A DNA stretch of 29,138 nt from CAYSIX01 sp964431205. Its GTDB lineage: Bacteria > Planctomycetota > Phycisphaerae > Phycisphaerales > Phycisphaeraceae. The translations under genes and the position numbers were made by a program. The stretch spans positions 1 through 29,138 of the forward strand of contig CAYSIX010000016.1 in assembly GCA_964431205.1 (NCBI GenBank), given 5' to 3'. The notes under the pieces are model-generated. The model did no database searches, was not told where the DNA came from, and worked only from the letters and a program-made list of their open reading frames with translations. This document shows, piece after piece, positions 14,217-21,851 of this stretch; the first letter of the stretch is position 1; each line of letters starts with the position of its first letter.

Positions 14217-15308
14217 TTATCGCGGCTTGAACTGCTTCACCAGATCGGGCAGCTTCCGCAGCGCCCGGATCTGTCGGATCGCCTCCCGCTTGGGTATCGC
14301 CGGCGACCCGCCCCACTCCTGACCGTCCGGCACGTCCTCGCTCACCTGCGCACACCCCGCCAGGCGTGCCCCGCGGCCGATCGTCCGGTGGTCCCGCACC
14401 GCCACCATCCCCCCCAGCATCGCCCCATCGCCGATCGTCACCGACCCCGCGATCGCGCACGACCCGGCGATGATCACCCCCCGCCCGATCCGGCAGTTGT
14501 GCCCCACCTGCACCAGGTTGTCGATCTTCGTGTGGTCACCGATCGTCGTCGCCGAGAACTTGCCCCGATCGATCATCGTCCCGGCGCCGACCTCCACGTG
14601 GTCGCCGATTCGCACCGTCCCGATCTGCGGGATCTTCACCGGCACGTACCCGTGCTCGGTCTGGCCCGACCGGTACCCGAACCCGTCGGCCCCGATCACG
14701 ACGTTGGGGTGCACGATGCAGTGGTGCCCGAGGCGGCATCGCTCGCGGATCACCACGCCGGGCCAGAGCTCGCCGTGATCGCCCACCGTCGTCTCGGCCA
14801 GGATCGTCACCTGCGCGTGCAGCACGCACCCGAGCCCCAGCTTCACGCCCGGCCCGATCACGCACATCGGCCCGATCCGCACCCCCTCGCCCAGCTCCGC
14901 CGACGGATCGACCACCGCGCTCGGATGCACCCCCGGCGTCGGCAGCACCGCCGGCGGCGCAAACTCCGCCAGCACCTTCGCCATCGCCAGGTCGGCGTTG
15001 GGCACGAAGATCAACGCCCGACCCTCCGCCGCGTCCACCTCCAGCCCACGGCTGACCAGCGCCGCCGCCGCTCGCGCCTCCGGCCACCGGTCCGCGTGCT
15101 TCTGATCGCCCAGAAACGTCACGTCCCCCGCGCCCGCGTCCGCCAGCCGCTCCACGCCCCGGATCTCCAGATCCGCCGGCCCGATCAGACGGCCCCCCAC
15201 CAGCTCCGCGATCGTTCCGCTCGTCTGACGCACCGATCGCGCACGCCCCTGCGACGCCCGCTCTGAGTCCTGCGCTACACTCAACGCCGCTTCCGGAGCC
15301 TGGCTCAC
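14217..15308 (-). CDS. lpxD: UDP-3-O-(3-hydroxyacyl)glucosamine N-acyltransferase
   Basis: A 363-residue acyltransferase for the third step of lipid A synthesis. The N-terminal uridine-binding domain (TIAELVGGRLIGPADLEIRG; DVTFLGDQKHADRW) covers ~25-115. A long hexapeptide β-helix follows, with the family signature GADGFGYR and the active-site region QVGHNCRIGRGVIIAGSCAIAGS, then a C-terminal helix (REAIRQIRALRKLPDLVKQF). I place the start at GTG 15308, whose GTGA overlaps the ompH stop, with GAGG ~10 nt upstream. This gives a ~25-residue extension before the conserved domain; GTG at 15233 would remove it but has no ribosome site. Translation is probably coupled to ompH. Confidence 0.94.
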   Translation of the reverse strand: MSQAPEAALSVAQDSERASQGRARSVRQTSGTIAELVGGRLIGPADLEIRGVERLADAGAGDVTFLGDQKHADRWPEARAAAALVSRGLEVDAAEGRALIFVPNADLAMAKVLAEFAPPAVLPTPGVHPSAVVDPSAELGEGVRIGPMCVIGPGVKLGLGCVLHAQVTILAETTVGDHGELWPGVVIRERCRLGHHCIVHPNVVIGADGFGYRSGQTEHGYVPVKIPQIGTVRIGDHVEVGAGTMIDRGKFSATTIGDHTKIDNLVQVGHNCRIGRGVIIAGSCAIAGSVTIGDGAMLGGMVAVRDHRTIGRGARLAGCAQVSEDVPDGQEWGGSPAIPKREAIRQIRALRKLPDLVKQFKPR

Positions 15309-15910
15309 CTGGCGCCGGCCTCGAACTCGTTGTTCATCCGCTGAATCACTCGGTCCGTCAGGTCCACCGCGTCCGAGTGCCACAGCACGATCTGCATCGT
15401 CGCCCGGCTCGACTGACCCTGCTGGTTCTGCACCGGCACCTGCTGCTTCTGATCGATCACCAGATCGAACCCCGACTCGTCGGCCACCCGGCCGACCACC
15501 TCGATCATCTCACGCACCAGCTTCTGGCTGAGCATCTGGCTCTCCTGCTGGAGCGTGTACGTCTCGATCTTCGACCACGAGTCCAGCTCGATCAACGCCT
15601 TGCGGATCTCCAGGTTCTTCTCCGTCCACGCCTGGCTGCCCGGCTGAAGCAGGTCCAGGTCCGCCCGCAGCCCGGCGATCTGCTTCTCTCGCTCCTGCTT
15701 CTCCGCCTGCAACTGGTTGCTTCGCTCCTGAAGGTCCGCCTGGATCTGCAACCGCTCCTTGAGCTGGTTGAGCACCTTGTCGCTGTCGATCACCGCCACC
15801 GCCGTCGGCTGGCTCTGCATCAGGTTCGCGGCTCGGGCGCCGGTCAGGCCGACGACGGTGGTCAGTACCAGCGCCGCCGCGGCCACGACAATCAATCGCT
15901 TTGCGTGCAT
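15305..15910 (-). CDS. OmpH/Skp-family periplasmic chaperone
   Basis: A 201-residue exported protein. A signal peptide covers ~1-28 (KRLIVVAAAALVLTTVVGL to ARA). The mature part begins with a β-strand, VAVIDSDKVLNQLK, typical of OmpH, then a long coiled coil over residues ~50-135 rich in Gln, Glu and Lys, and ends with DESGFDLVIDQKQQV and a short strand (ATMQIVLW), as in the Skp body. Skp-like proteins carry unfolded outer-membrane proteins across the periplasm. ATG at 15910 has GGAG 6 nt upstream; an ATG at 15922 is the alternative. It is first in the lpxD-lpxCfabZ-lpxA operon, the classical location, but the usual bamA upstream is replaced by a divergent oxidase gene. Confidence 0.88.
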   Translation of the reverse strand: MHAKRLIVVAAAALVLTTVVGLTGARAANLMQSQPTAVAVIDSDKVLNQLKERLQIQADLQERSNQLQAEKQEREKQIAGLRADLDLLQPGSQAWTEKNLEIRKALIELDSWSKIETYTLQQESQMLSQKLVREMIEVVGRVADESGFDLVIDQKQQVPVQNQQGQSSRATMQIVLWHSDAVDLTDRVIQRMNNEFEAGAR

Positions 15911-16000
15911 GCCTGTCTCCATGGTCTGAAAAGCTCGGGTCGGGGCTCGGGGCCGGAATCGACCGGCCGACGCTGACTCTACGCCGCGCCTCACCGTCAT

Positions 16001-16029
16001 GTTCTATCATCCCGCCCCCCCGCGGGCAA
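16001..16029 (-). promoter_or_regulatory. Candidate promoter for the ompH-lpx operon
   Basis: Reading leftward, TTGCCC (16029-16024) and TAGAAC (16006-16001) are separated by 17 nt, about 90 nt before the ompH start. The spacer is nearly all G and C. No other promoter-like pair was noticed in the 200-bp gap between ompH and the divergent oxidase gene. Confidence 0.4.
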
Positions 16030-16110
16030 AACCCGCCCCATAATCGGCCGCCAACCCGTATGATCGTTTCGGCTCGCTCGTCGCGCAGCCGAGGCAATGG
16101 GAACGCCGTG

Positions 16111-17622
16111 ATGTGGACACGCAGGGACGTGCTGCGACTGGGCTTGGCCGGCTCGATCGTCGGCGCCGGCTGGCCGATCGGCTGCACCACGCCCCGCCGC
16201 GAGAGCGGCGGCGTCGTGCTCAACGACGTCCACGCCCAGCTCAACGCCACGCGTGTCCGACGGGTCGAGCGGCCGACATCGACCGATGCGCTCGTCGACC
16301 TGCTGCGTCGGGCCGCGCGTCGCGGCCAGCCCATCAGCGTCGCCGGCGCCCGCCACGCGATGGGGGGCCAGCAGTTCGGCCGTGACACCTGGCACGTGGA
16401 CACATCGGCTCTGGATCGCGTGCGGAGCTTTGATCCGGACCGCCGCCTCATCGAAGTGGAACCGGGCATCCGCTGGCCCAGGCTGATGGCCGAACTCGCC
16501 GCGAGGCAGCAGGGCCGCGAGCCGACACTCGGAATCGTTCAGAAACAGACCGGAGCCGACGAGCTGAGCCTCGGTGGCGCCCTGGCCGCCAACATCCACG
16601 GACGCGGCTTGACCTTCGCCCCCTTCGTACAGGACGTCGAGTCGTTGCGTCTGCTCGACGCCGGCGGACGCGAACGCCGGTACAGCCGAAGCGAGAACGC
16701 GGAGCTGTTTCGCCTCGCAGTGGGCGGGTACGGCCTGGCGGGCATCGTCACCGCCATTACGCTGCGGCTGCAACGGCGGGTCAAGCTTCGCCGCCTCGTC
16801 CAGATCGTCGATGCCCCCCAGGTCATGCCCATCTTCGAGCGACGCATCGCCGAGGGATGCCTGTACGGAGACTTTCAGTACTCCACCGACCCCCAATCCG
16901 ACGGCTTTCTGACCCGCGGCGTCCTGACATGCTACGCCCCCGTCACCGACGCCACGCCCATGCCCGACGATCAGGTCCGTCTCTCACCGCGAGACTGGCA
17001 AGAGTTGATCTACCTCGCCCACGTCGATCGGCGCGAGGCGTACCGGCGATACACCGCCCACTACCGGCGCACCGATGCCCAGATCTACTGGTCCGACACG
17101 CATCAGCTCAGCACCTACCTGCCCGATTACCACGCCCTGGTGGACCGGCGGACACGCAGCCCCGTCAAGGCCACCGAGATGATCAGCGAGTTGTACGTGC
17201 CCCGCGACGCCCTGGCGGGTTTCCTTCGTGACGCGGCGGCGCAGCTTCGCGACAGCCCCACGCCGGTGATCTACGGCACCGTTCGGTTGATCGAGCGCGA
17301 CGACGAAACCCTGCTCGCCTGGGCCCGCCGACCGTGGGCCTGCGTCATCTTCAACCTTCACTGCGTCCACACCGCCACGGGCCTGGAGAGCGCTCGGCGC
17401 GCGTTCCGTTCGCTGATCGACCTGGCCATCCGCTACGAGGGCAGCTACTACCTCACCTATCATCGCTGGGCCACACGCGCGCAGGTCGAGCGCTGCCACC
17501 CGCGCCTGGTCGAGTTTCTGCGTCTCAAGCGGGCGTACGACCCCGAAGAGCGGTTTCAGAGCGAGTGGTACCGCCACTACCGCGCGATGTTCGTCAACCG
17601 GCTTGGCCGCAGCACGTCCTGA
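16111..17622 (+). CDS. Tat-exported FAD-linked oxidoreductase (VAO/PCMH-type), probable lipoprotein
   Basis: A 503-residue protein. It opens with a twin-arginine signal (TRRDVLRLGLAG) and an apparent lipobox at Cys25 (PIGC), so it is likely exported folded, with its cofactor, and anchored to a membrane. The PCMH FAD-binding domain spans ~50-230: ISVAGARHAMGGQQ (His82 near the flavin), IEVEPGIRWPRLM, GGALAANIHGRG, and AVGGYGLAGIVTAITLRLQ. The C-terminal substrate domain ends in RAYDPEERFQSEWYRHY, as in alditol/gulonolactone-type oxidases. The substrate cannot be read from sequence; sugars or sugar acids are the usual ones. ATG at 16111 directly follows a GTG, with GGGA upstream. It is divergent from ompH. 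Confidence 0.85.
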   Translation: MWTRRDVLRLGLAGSIVGAGWPIGCTTPRRESGGVVLNDVHAQLNATRVRRVERPTSTDALVDLLRRAARRGQPISVAGARHAMGGQQFGRDTWHVDTSALDRVRSFDPDRRLIEVEPGIRWPRLMAELAARQQGREPTLGIVQKQTGADELSLGGALAANIHGRGLTFAPFVQDVESLRLLDAGGRERRYSRSENAELFRLAVGGYGLAGIVTAITLRLQRRVKLRRLVQIVDAPQVMPIFERRIAEGCLYGDFQYSTDPQSDGFLTRGVLTCYAPVTDATPMPDDQVRLSPRDWQELIYLAHVDRREAYRRYTAHYRRTDAQIYWSDTHQLSTYLPDYHALVDRRTRSPVKATEMISELYVPRDALAGFLRDAAAQLRDSPTPVIYGTVRLIERDDETLLAWARRPWACVIFNLHCVHTATGLESARRAFRSLIDLAIRYEGSYYLTYHRWATRAQVERCHPRLVEFLRLKRAYDPEERFQSEWYRHYRAMFVNRLGRSTS

Positions 17623-17914
17623 CAGGCGGCCGCCGCCGGCGATGCGATTCTGCGCACAAGTCGGCGCGCGGGCGAGCAAGTCGTGCCATCCCATAAACCG
17701 CTGGCCGATCGGTGCTTCTGGTTGGCCGGGCGCGGTCGGCGCGCACCGGGGCGACCATGCCGGCAAGGATGAACGCGTGGAAGAGAGGAGGCAGGAGTCA
17801 GGGGACGGAGTCAGGACGTGAAAAAACGAAAGGCTGGACAGGATCGCGGAACGAGTCGCTTCGTCACTGGGCCACTGGGTCACTTCGCCACTGGTTCACC
17901 GACCACTTCTCCCC

Positions 17915-17971
17915 AACTGGTCCGGTCTGATCGAGCGCGCCGCCCAAAGCAGACCAGTTTCCGGACCAGTT
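17915..17971. repeat. Bulged long inverted repeat
   Basis: AACTGGTCCGGTCTG (17915-17929) pairs with CAGACC (17950-17955) and, past a 7-nt bulge, GGACCAGTT (17963-17971). This gives a 15-bp stem with a 20-nt loop. It may terminate the oxidase transcript, though no T-run follows. Confidence 0.6.
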
Positions 17972-17993
17972 CGATACCAGTTTGCAGACCAGT
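17952..17993 (+). repeat. Four ACCAGT direct repeats, 11-12 bp period
   Basis: CCAGT occurs at 17954, 17966, 17977 and 17989, each preceded by A and a purine, spaced 12, 11 and 12 bp: about one DNA turn. The complementary ACTGG occurs four times just upstream (17866, 17874, 17890, 17916). The layout resembles an iteron or a multi-site operator; no adjacent regulator gene explains it. Confidence 0.6.
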
Positions 17994-18182
17994 CGGGGCG
18001 GCAGAGTCACCGCGGATGAAGACAGACCGACGCGCAGAGATCGGTGGCGAGCGTGCGAGACGACCGGCCGGCGGCAGGTCGGTGCGGGTCCGCGTTCATC
18101 GGTGGCCGAGGCACGGCGGGCCCGTGACGGGAGGACCGTGTGCTGCAACGATCGGCGGCCGGTCGCGGCGCGGCCTGGCGGA

Positions 18183-18596
18183 TCACTGGGCCGGGCGCAC
18201 GATCAACCGCCAGTCGGTGGCGTTCGTCTCCATGGCCGAGCCCTGGAAGAACATCTCGGTGCGTTTGGGCATGGTCAGGAAGCGCCAGCCGAGGTTCGTG
18301 CGCAGCGGCTTGCCCGAGGCCTCGAAGAACTCGAAGCGGTACTGCACGTGGACGGTGCGGTCGGAGGTGTTGCGGCCGGGCTGGCTGACGCTCATCGGGC
18401 GCGTCGCGTCGCCGCGGTCCACGACCGGGGCGCTGAAGACCAGCGCGTCGGCGAGGCGATCGTCCTCGACGGTGACGTTGGGGTACTGGCCCCGCGGCAC
18501 CGGGTCCGGCTCGCCGGCGTACGGGGCCTTGCTGCACGCCGCCAAGGCCAGGATCACCCACACGCTCATCCCAAATCGGAAGCATGGTCTCGTCAC
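18183..18596 (-). CDS. YcfL-family (DUF1425) lipoprotein
   Basis: A 137-residue lipoprotein: signal peptide with lipobox ALAAC (Cys21). The mature domain has the DUF1425/YcfL layout, a small β-sandwich with VHVQYRFEFFEASGKPL, WRFLTMPKRTEMFFQGSA and ATDWRLIVRP. GTG at 18596 has GGAG 8 nt upstream. In E. coli ycfL is adjacent to lpoB, whose product activates penicillin-binding protein 1B; here too LpoB-like genes lie upstream on the same strand. YcfL's own role is not established. It is the last gene of the leftward lipoprotein group, separated from the COG3014-like gene by a palindromic repeat array. Confidence 0.82.
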   Translation of the reverse strand: MTRPCFRFGMSVWVILALAACSKAPYAGEPDPVPRGQYPNVTVEDDRLADALVFSAPVVDRGDATRPMSVSQPGRNTSDRTVHVQYRFEFFEASGKPLRTNLGWRFLTMPKRTEMFFQGSAMETNATDWRLIVRPAQ

Positions 18597-18638
18597 GGTT
18601 CGGCTCCTTTATCCGGGGCGCATCGTGTCGCCCGCTGA

Positions 18639-18759
18639 GCGGCGGGCAGGCCCGCCGGCTAAACGATCTTATTCGTCGTCGCGACGCGGCGGGCAGGCCC
18701 GCCGGCTAAACACTGATGCGTCGCCTCAACTGCGCGGCGGGCAGGCCCGCCGGCTGAAC
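18639..18759. repeat. Three 26-bp palindromic repeats, 47-48 bp period
   Basis: Copies start at 18639, 18686 and 18734. Each contains the arms CGGCGGGC and GCCCGCCG around a 2-nt AG centre, followed by GCTAAAC (GCTGAAC in the third copy). The 21-22-bp intervals differ from one another. The array fills the 175-bp gap between the COG3014-like gene and ycfL. It looks like a dispersed extragenic palindrome family of planctomycete-type genomes. Confidence 0.85.
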
Positions 18760-18771
18760 ACTCGTTGGGCG

Positions 18772-20517
18772 CTATCTTCGACCTTCCAACTGCTCGACCG
18801 CCTGCCGCACCGCCGCCGATCTCGGATGGTACGGCCCGCGCCGCACGCCGAACAGTCGGGCGTAACCCGTCGTGCCCGGCAGCGGCGTCTGGAGGCTGCG
18901 GCCGCGCTCGAGCACGTGCCGGCCCGGGACGCCGCCCTCGTTCGCCGGGTCGGTCACGATGCCCTCGGCCTGGTAGAGCTGCACCAGGTCGGCCACCGAG
19001 TAGTCCGGCAGGAACCCGGCGCGGCGGTAGTCGGCCAGCGCCGCCTCGCTCGGCCGCCGCACGTCGTCGCCCCCGAGAATGTACGGCAGCGCGAGCTCGC
19101 CCGCGCTCGGCTGGTGCTCGTTGGCGTAGCGCACCCGGCCCGACGTGGCCCACGCCGGCGGGTCGGTCAGCGTCCCGTACCCCCCGCGCGGGTCCGAGAC
19201 CAGCCGCACGTATCGCAACTGCGCCGACGGGCCGGGCGGCGGCGTCAGGCCCGTCAGCACCAGCCGCGACTCCGGGGCACGGTCCACCTGCAACCGCACC
19301 GTCGCGTTCGGCTCGTGCACCGTCAGCGGCACGATGTACACCCGCTGCGGCATCAGCTCGCAGTACCGCGTGTCCGCGTGCGCCCCGGCCCGGGCGAACA
19401 GCCCCGCCCCGATCATCCCCAGCCCCGCCCACAGCGTCTCGTCGCTGTCCCCGAACCCGATCGTCAGGATCCCCGCCGTCATCAGCAACTGCCCGATCAG
19501 GCTCTTGGCCTTTCGCATCTCCTCCAGGTCGTTCCAGCGATGATCCAGCGCCATGCGGTTGACGTCGCAGACCGCCGGCATCCGCCGGGTTTGGCCGTTC
19601 ACCGTGACGGCCAGGGCGTCGGGCGTGCTCGGGGTGATCGGGCGGAACGCGGCGATCGCGTTGTCCGGCCCGGTGGCGATCTTCTGCGGCCCGCGCCCGA
19701 AGTCCACCACCAGCACGGTGTTGTAGCGCGTCGGGTCCGCCAGGCGATCCACCAGCGGCGCCAGGTCCGGCCGCAGCGCCAGCGCCTGGTTGAAGTTCTC
19801 GCGGGCCTCGTCGGCGTGGCCCGGCCCGCCGCGCTCGGCTTCGAGCTGCGTCGCCGCCAGCCCCAGCATCAGGTACCCCAGCGTGAAGTTCGTCCGAACC
19901 TCCACCGGGCTCTCGAACAGGTCGCGCTCATCCTCGCGTGCCGCCGCCTCGATCGCCTCCCGCGGCCCCACGACGTCGCCCTCCGCCGGCTCCACGATCT
20001 CGTTCAACGGGAACAGCGCGTTGAGAAAACCCGCCCGCGCGTTGTCCCAACTGCCCATCGACGCGTAGTGCAGACCGACGTAGTGGAACGCCAGGGCCTG
20101 CTCGAACGGCTCGCCCTTCCAGATCTTCTGGTCCTCGTTGAGCACCACCGCCGCCACCTGCCGGCTTTTGTTCAGCGACGCCTGGCGCAGCGTCTCGTAC
20201 ACCTGGTCCCACGCGGTCCAGTGCTCGGAGGCGTAGCCGTCGGCGAGCGTCGTGAGCCCCAGGCGCATGCGGTCCAGCACGTAGTCGCGATCGGGGTCGT
20301 CGGCCGTGGCGCCGCGCTCGAGACCGCTGCGCTCGGCCAGACGTTGCTTGACCCGCTCCCGCGCGACGCCGAAGTCGCCGCGGTAGTAGTTGGCGATCAG
20401 CACCTCGTCCGGCCGGGCCACGCAACCCGTCCCGCACCACGACGTCACGCACATCAAGGCGAGCGCACACACCGCCGCCCGACTCTGCCACCACGTTGCA
20501 CGACGCGTCGTTTCCAA
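18772..20517 (-). CDS. COG3014-like lipoprotein
   Basis: A 581-residue protein with a signal peptide and lipobox-like GTGC (Cys32). The N-terminal half is helical and repeat-like (DEVLIANYYRGDFGVARERV; AFHYVGLHYASMGSWDNARA; FTLGYLMLGLAATQLEAERG; REDEARENFNQAL-like segments), reminiscent of tetratricopeptide folds. The second half contains TVLVVDFGRGPQKIATGPDN and LMTAGILTIGFGDSDETLWAG, like COG3014 proteins, which often neighbour LpoB and YcfL homologues. I recognise the neighbourhood better than the sequence. Function is unknown; an envelope role with the LpoB-like proteins is inference. The start is the weakest part: TTG at 20517 gives a full signal peptide, but its ribosome site is poor. 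Confidence 0.7.
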   Translation of the reverse strand: METTRRATWWQSRAAVCALALMCVTSWCGTGCVARPDEVLIANYYRGDFGVARERVKQRLAERSGLERGATADDPDRDYVLDRMRLGLTTLADGYASEHWTAWDQVYETLRQASLNKSRQVAAVVLNEDQKIWKGEPFEQALAFHYVGLHYASMGSWDNARAGFLNALFPLNEIVEPAEGDVVGPREAIEAAAREDERDLFESPVEVRTNFTLGYLMLGLAATQLEAERGGPGHADEARENFNQALALRPDLAPLVDRLADPTRYNTVLVVDFGRGPQKIATGPDNAIAAFRPITPSTPDALAVTVNGQTRRMPAVCDVNRMALDHRWNDLEEMRKAKSLIGQLLMTAGILTIGFGDSDETLWAGLGMIGAGLFARAGAHADTRYCELMPQRVYIVPLTVHEPNATVRLQVDRAPESRLVLTGLTPPPGPSAQLRYVRLVSDPRGGYGTLTDPPAWATSGRVRYANEHQPSAGELALPYILGGDDVRRPSEAALADYRRAGFLPDYSVADLVQLYQAEGIVTDPANEGGVPGRHVLERGRSLQTPLPGTTGYARLFGVRRGPYHPRSAAVRQAVEQLEGRR

Positions 20518-20577
20518 TCCGCTGCTCTCTTGGCTCAGTTCTTCTCCAAGCCCTCGGTGTCTCCGCGGTGCGCTCGG

Positions 20578-21171
20578 TCAGTCGATCTGCACGCCCACGG
20601 CCTCACGCTTGAACTCGAACGAATCCGTCCAGACCAGTTGCCGCGTCTCGAGCTCCGTGATGCGGTACTCGAACGTGTAGTACTCCTGGCGGCGCTGCAC
20701 CGGCCCGCCGTCCTCCGGCCGAACCGTACGCGTGCTGGAACGGAACGTCGCGGTCATCACATGCGTCGGCGCCAGACCCCGGCCCAGCTCGCCGTCGTAC
20801 CCCGCCTCACGCAGCATGTCGTGATGTTCGGGCGGCACGATGAAGCGGATGTTCTTCTGCCGGCCCAGCTCGATCACCGGCAGCGACCCCTGCAGCCGCG
20901 CGACGATCATCCATTGCTCCCGCGGCGGAATGACGTCGCTGGTCAGGTTCTCGACCTTTTGCGTCACGATCACGATCGGTGGGGCGCTCGCGTCGCGGTC
21001 GCGCAGGAACGGGCTGGCCGCGAGGCCGTGCGCCATCGCCTGCTGCGCCGCTTCGAGGTCGGCGCCGCGGAGGACGGTGGTCTGCGGCGTGGTCGTGCAC
21101 GCCGCAGACCACGCCGCCAGCCACGCCGCCGCGATCGGCCCCACGAATCGGCTCGCCGCACGCCCGCGCAT
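20578..21171 (-). CDS. LpoB-like lipoprotein, copy 2
   Basis: A 197-residue lipoprotein (lipobox SAAC, Cys25). The mature domain follows the LpoB/PBP-activator pattern: PIVIVTQKVENLTSDVIP, RLQGSLPVIELGRQKNIRFI, THVMTATFRSSTRTV, and a final FEYRITELETRQLVWTDSFEFKRE. LpoB in E. coli reaches from the outer membrane to stimulate PBP1B glycosyltransferase. The ATG at 21171 overlaps the previous stop as ATGA, so it is translationally coupled with copy 1, to which it is clearly related in layout but diverged in sequence. Whether it acts on a penicillin-binding protein is inference. Confidence 0.8.
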   Translation of the reverse strand: MRGRAASRFVGPIAAAWLAAWSAACTTTPQTTVLRGADLEAAQQAMAHGLAASPFLRDRDASAPPIVIVTQKVENLTSDVIPPREQWMIVARLQGSLPVIELGRQKNIRFIVPPEHHDMLREAGYDGELGRGLAPTHVMTATFRSSTRTVRPEDGGPVQRRQEYYTFEYRITELETRQLVWTDSFEFKREAVGVQID

Positions 21172-21779
21172 CAGTCGCTCGTCACCTGCGCCAGGTCGAA
21201 CTGATCCAGGAACACGATCTGCCGTGATTCGACGTTGGTCAGCTTGAACTCGAAGTAATACTGGCGGCGGTCGATCCGGTTGCTCTCGTAGAAGTCGCCC
21301 TGGAGCACGTAGGTGATCGCCGGGTCGTACCGCGCCGGGCCGCCCTCGGCGCCCGCGCCGACGAGACGGTCGTGCTCGCGCTGCATGCGCTGTCGCGGCT
21401 CGACGATCAGGAACCGGTCGCGCAGCAGCGAGCTCTGGAAGATCTGTCCGCGCAGCCGCTGGCGGAGCTGCTCGAAGTCGCGGGTGGGCATCCGCGTGTG
21501 GTTCTCGATGGTGCCCAGCTCGAGCACGGCCCGGGTCGGCAGGCCCTCGATCTCGGGGATCGCGCTGATCTGCTGGGTCAGCGACGCGACGACCCGGTCG
21601 CTGAACTCGAGCATCGCGGGGATGCTGGCCTTGCTCGAGGCGCGGTCGCTTCCGGTGGTGGCGTAGGGGTCGATGCGCCCGCCGGGATCGCCCTTGGGCG
21701 GGCCGCACGCCACCAGCACCGTCGCCACCGCCCACGCCGCCGCCGGGATCATCACACGCCTCAGACGCGTTCGTTTCAT
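21171..21779 (-). CDS. LpoB-like lipoprotein, copy 1
   Basis: A 202-residue lipoprotein (lipobox LVAC, Cys25) with GGAAGG before its ATG. The domain shows the LpoB pattern: RAVLELGTIENHTRMPTRDF, LRGQIFQSSLLRDRFLIVEP, ITYVLQGDFYESNRIDRRQY and FEFKLTNVESRQIVFLDQFD. It opens a four-gene lipoprotein group (this gene, its paralogue, COG3014-like, YcfL-like). It begins 72 nt after the hrpA-like stop on the same strand, so some read-through from hrpA is possible. Confidence 0.82.
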   Translation of the reverse strand: MKRTRLRRVMIPAAAWAVATVLVACGPPKGDPGGRIDPYATTGSDRASSKASIPAMLEFSDRVVASLTQQISAIPEIEGLPTRAVLELGTIENHTRMPTRDFEQLRQRLRGQIFQSSLLRDRFLIVEPRQRMQREHDRLVGAGAEGGPARYDPAITYVLQGDFYESNRIDRRQYYFEFKLTNVESRQIVFLDQFDLAQVTSD

Positions 21780-21851
21780 GCCGGGCCTTCCTTTCGATGT
21801 CGAACACCCAACAAGTCTATCCGCACGCCGGTGCCCAAACCCGTCCCGCTC

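Larger units (their letters stand above)
17623..18182. other. 560-bp intergenic stretch without a convincing gene
   Basis: I find no frame with recognisable protein features, and no tRNA-like fold. It holds an ACTGG/CCAGT-rich inverted and direct repeat cluster at 17866-17993. A purine-rich stretch near 17775-17840 precedes it. It separates the rightward oxidase gene from the end of the leftward lipoprotein operon, so some terminator function is expected. Confidence 0.6.

Noticed and set aside
18639..18759. CRISPR array
   Set aside because: Only three copies, the repeats are near-perfect GC palindromes with a 2-nt centre, and no cas gene is present. An extragenic palindrome cluster fits better.
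20540..20577. Dispersed-repeat-like text (TCTCCGCGGTG) between LpoB copy 2 and the COG3014-like gene
   Set aside because: It recalls short repeats seen between genes in other environmental bacteria, but one short, partial copy in this window is not enough to call it.
17818..21204. Rightward open frame of ~1130 codons across the lipoprotein operon
   Set aside because: It runs opposite four lipoprotein genes and through the palindromic repeats, is Arg/Pro/His-rich and has no recognisable domain.
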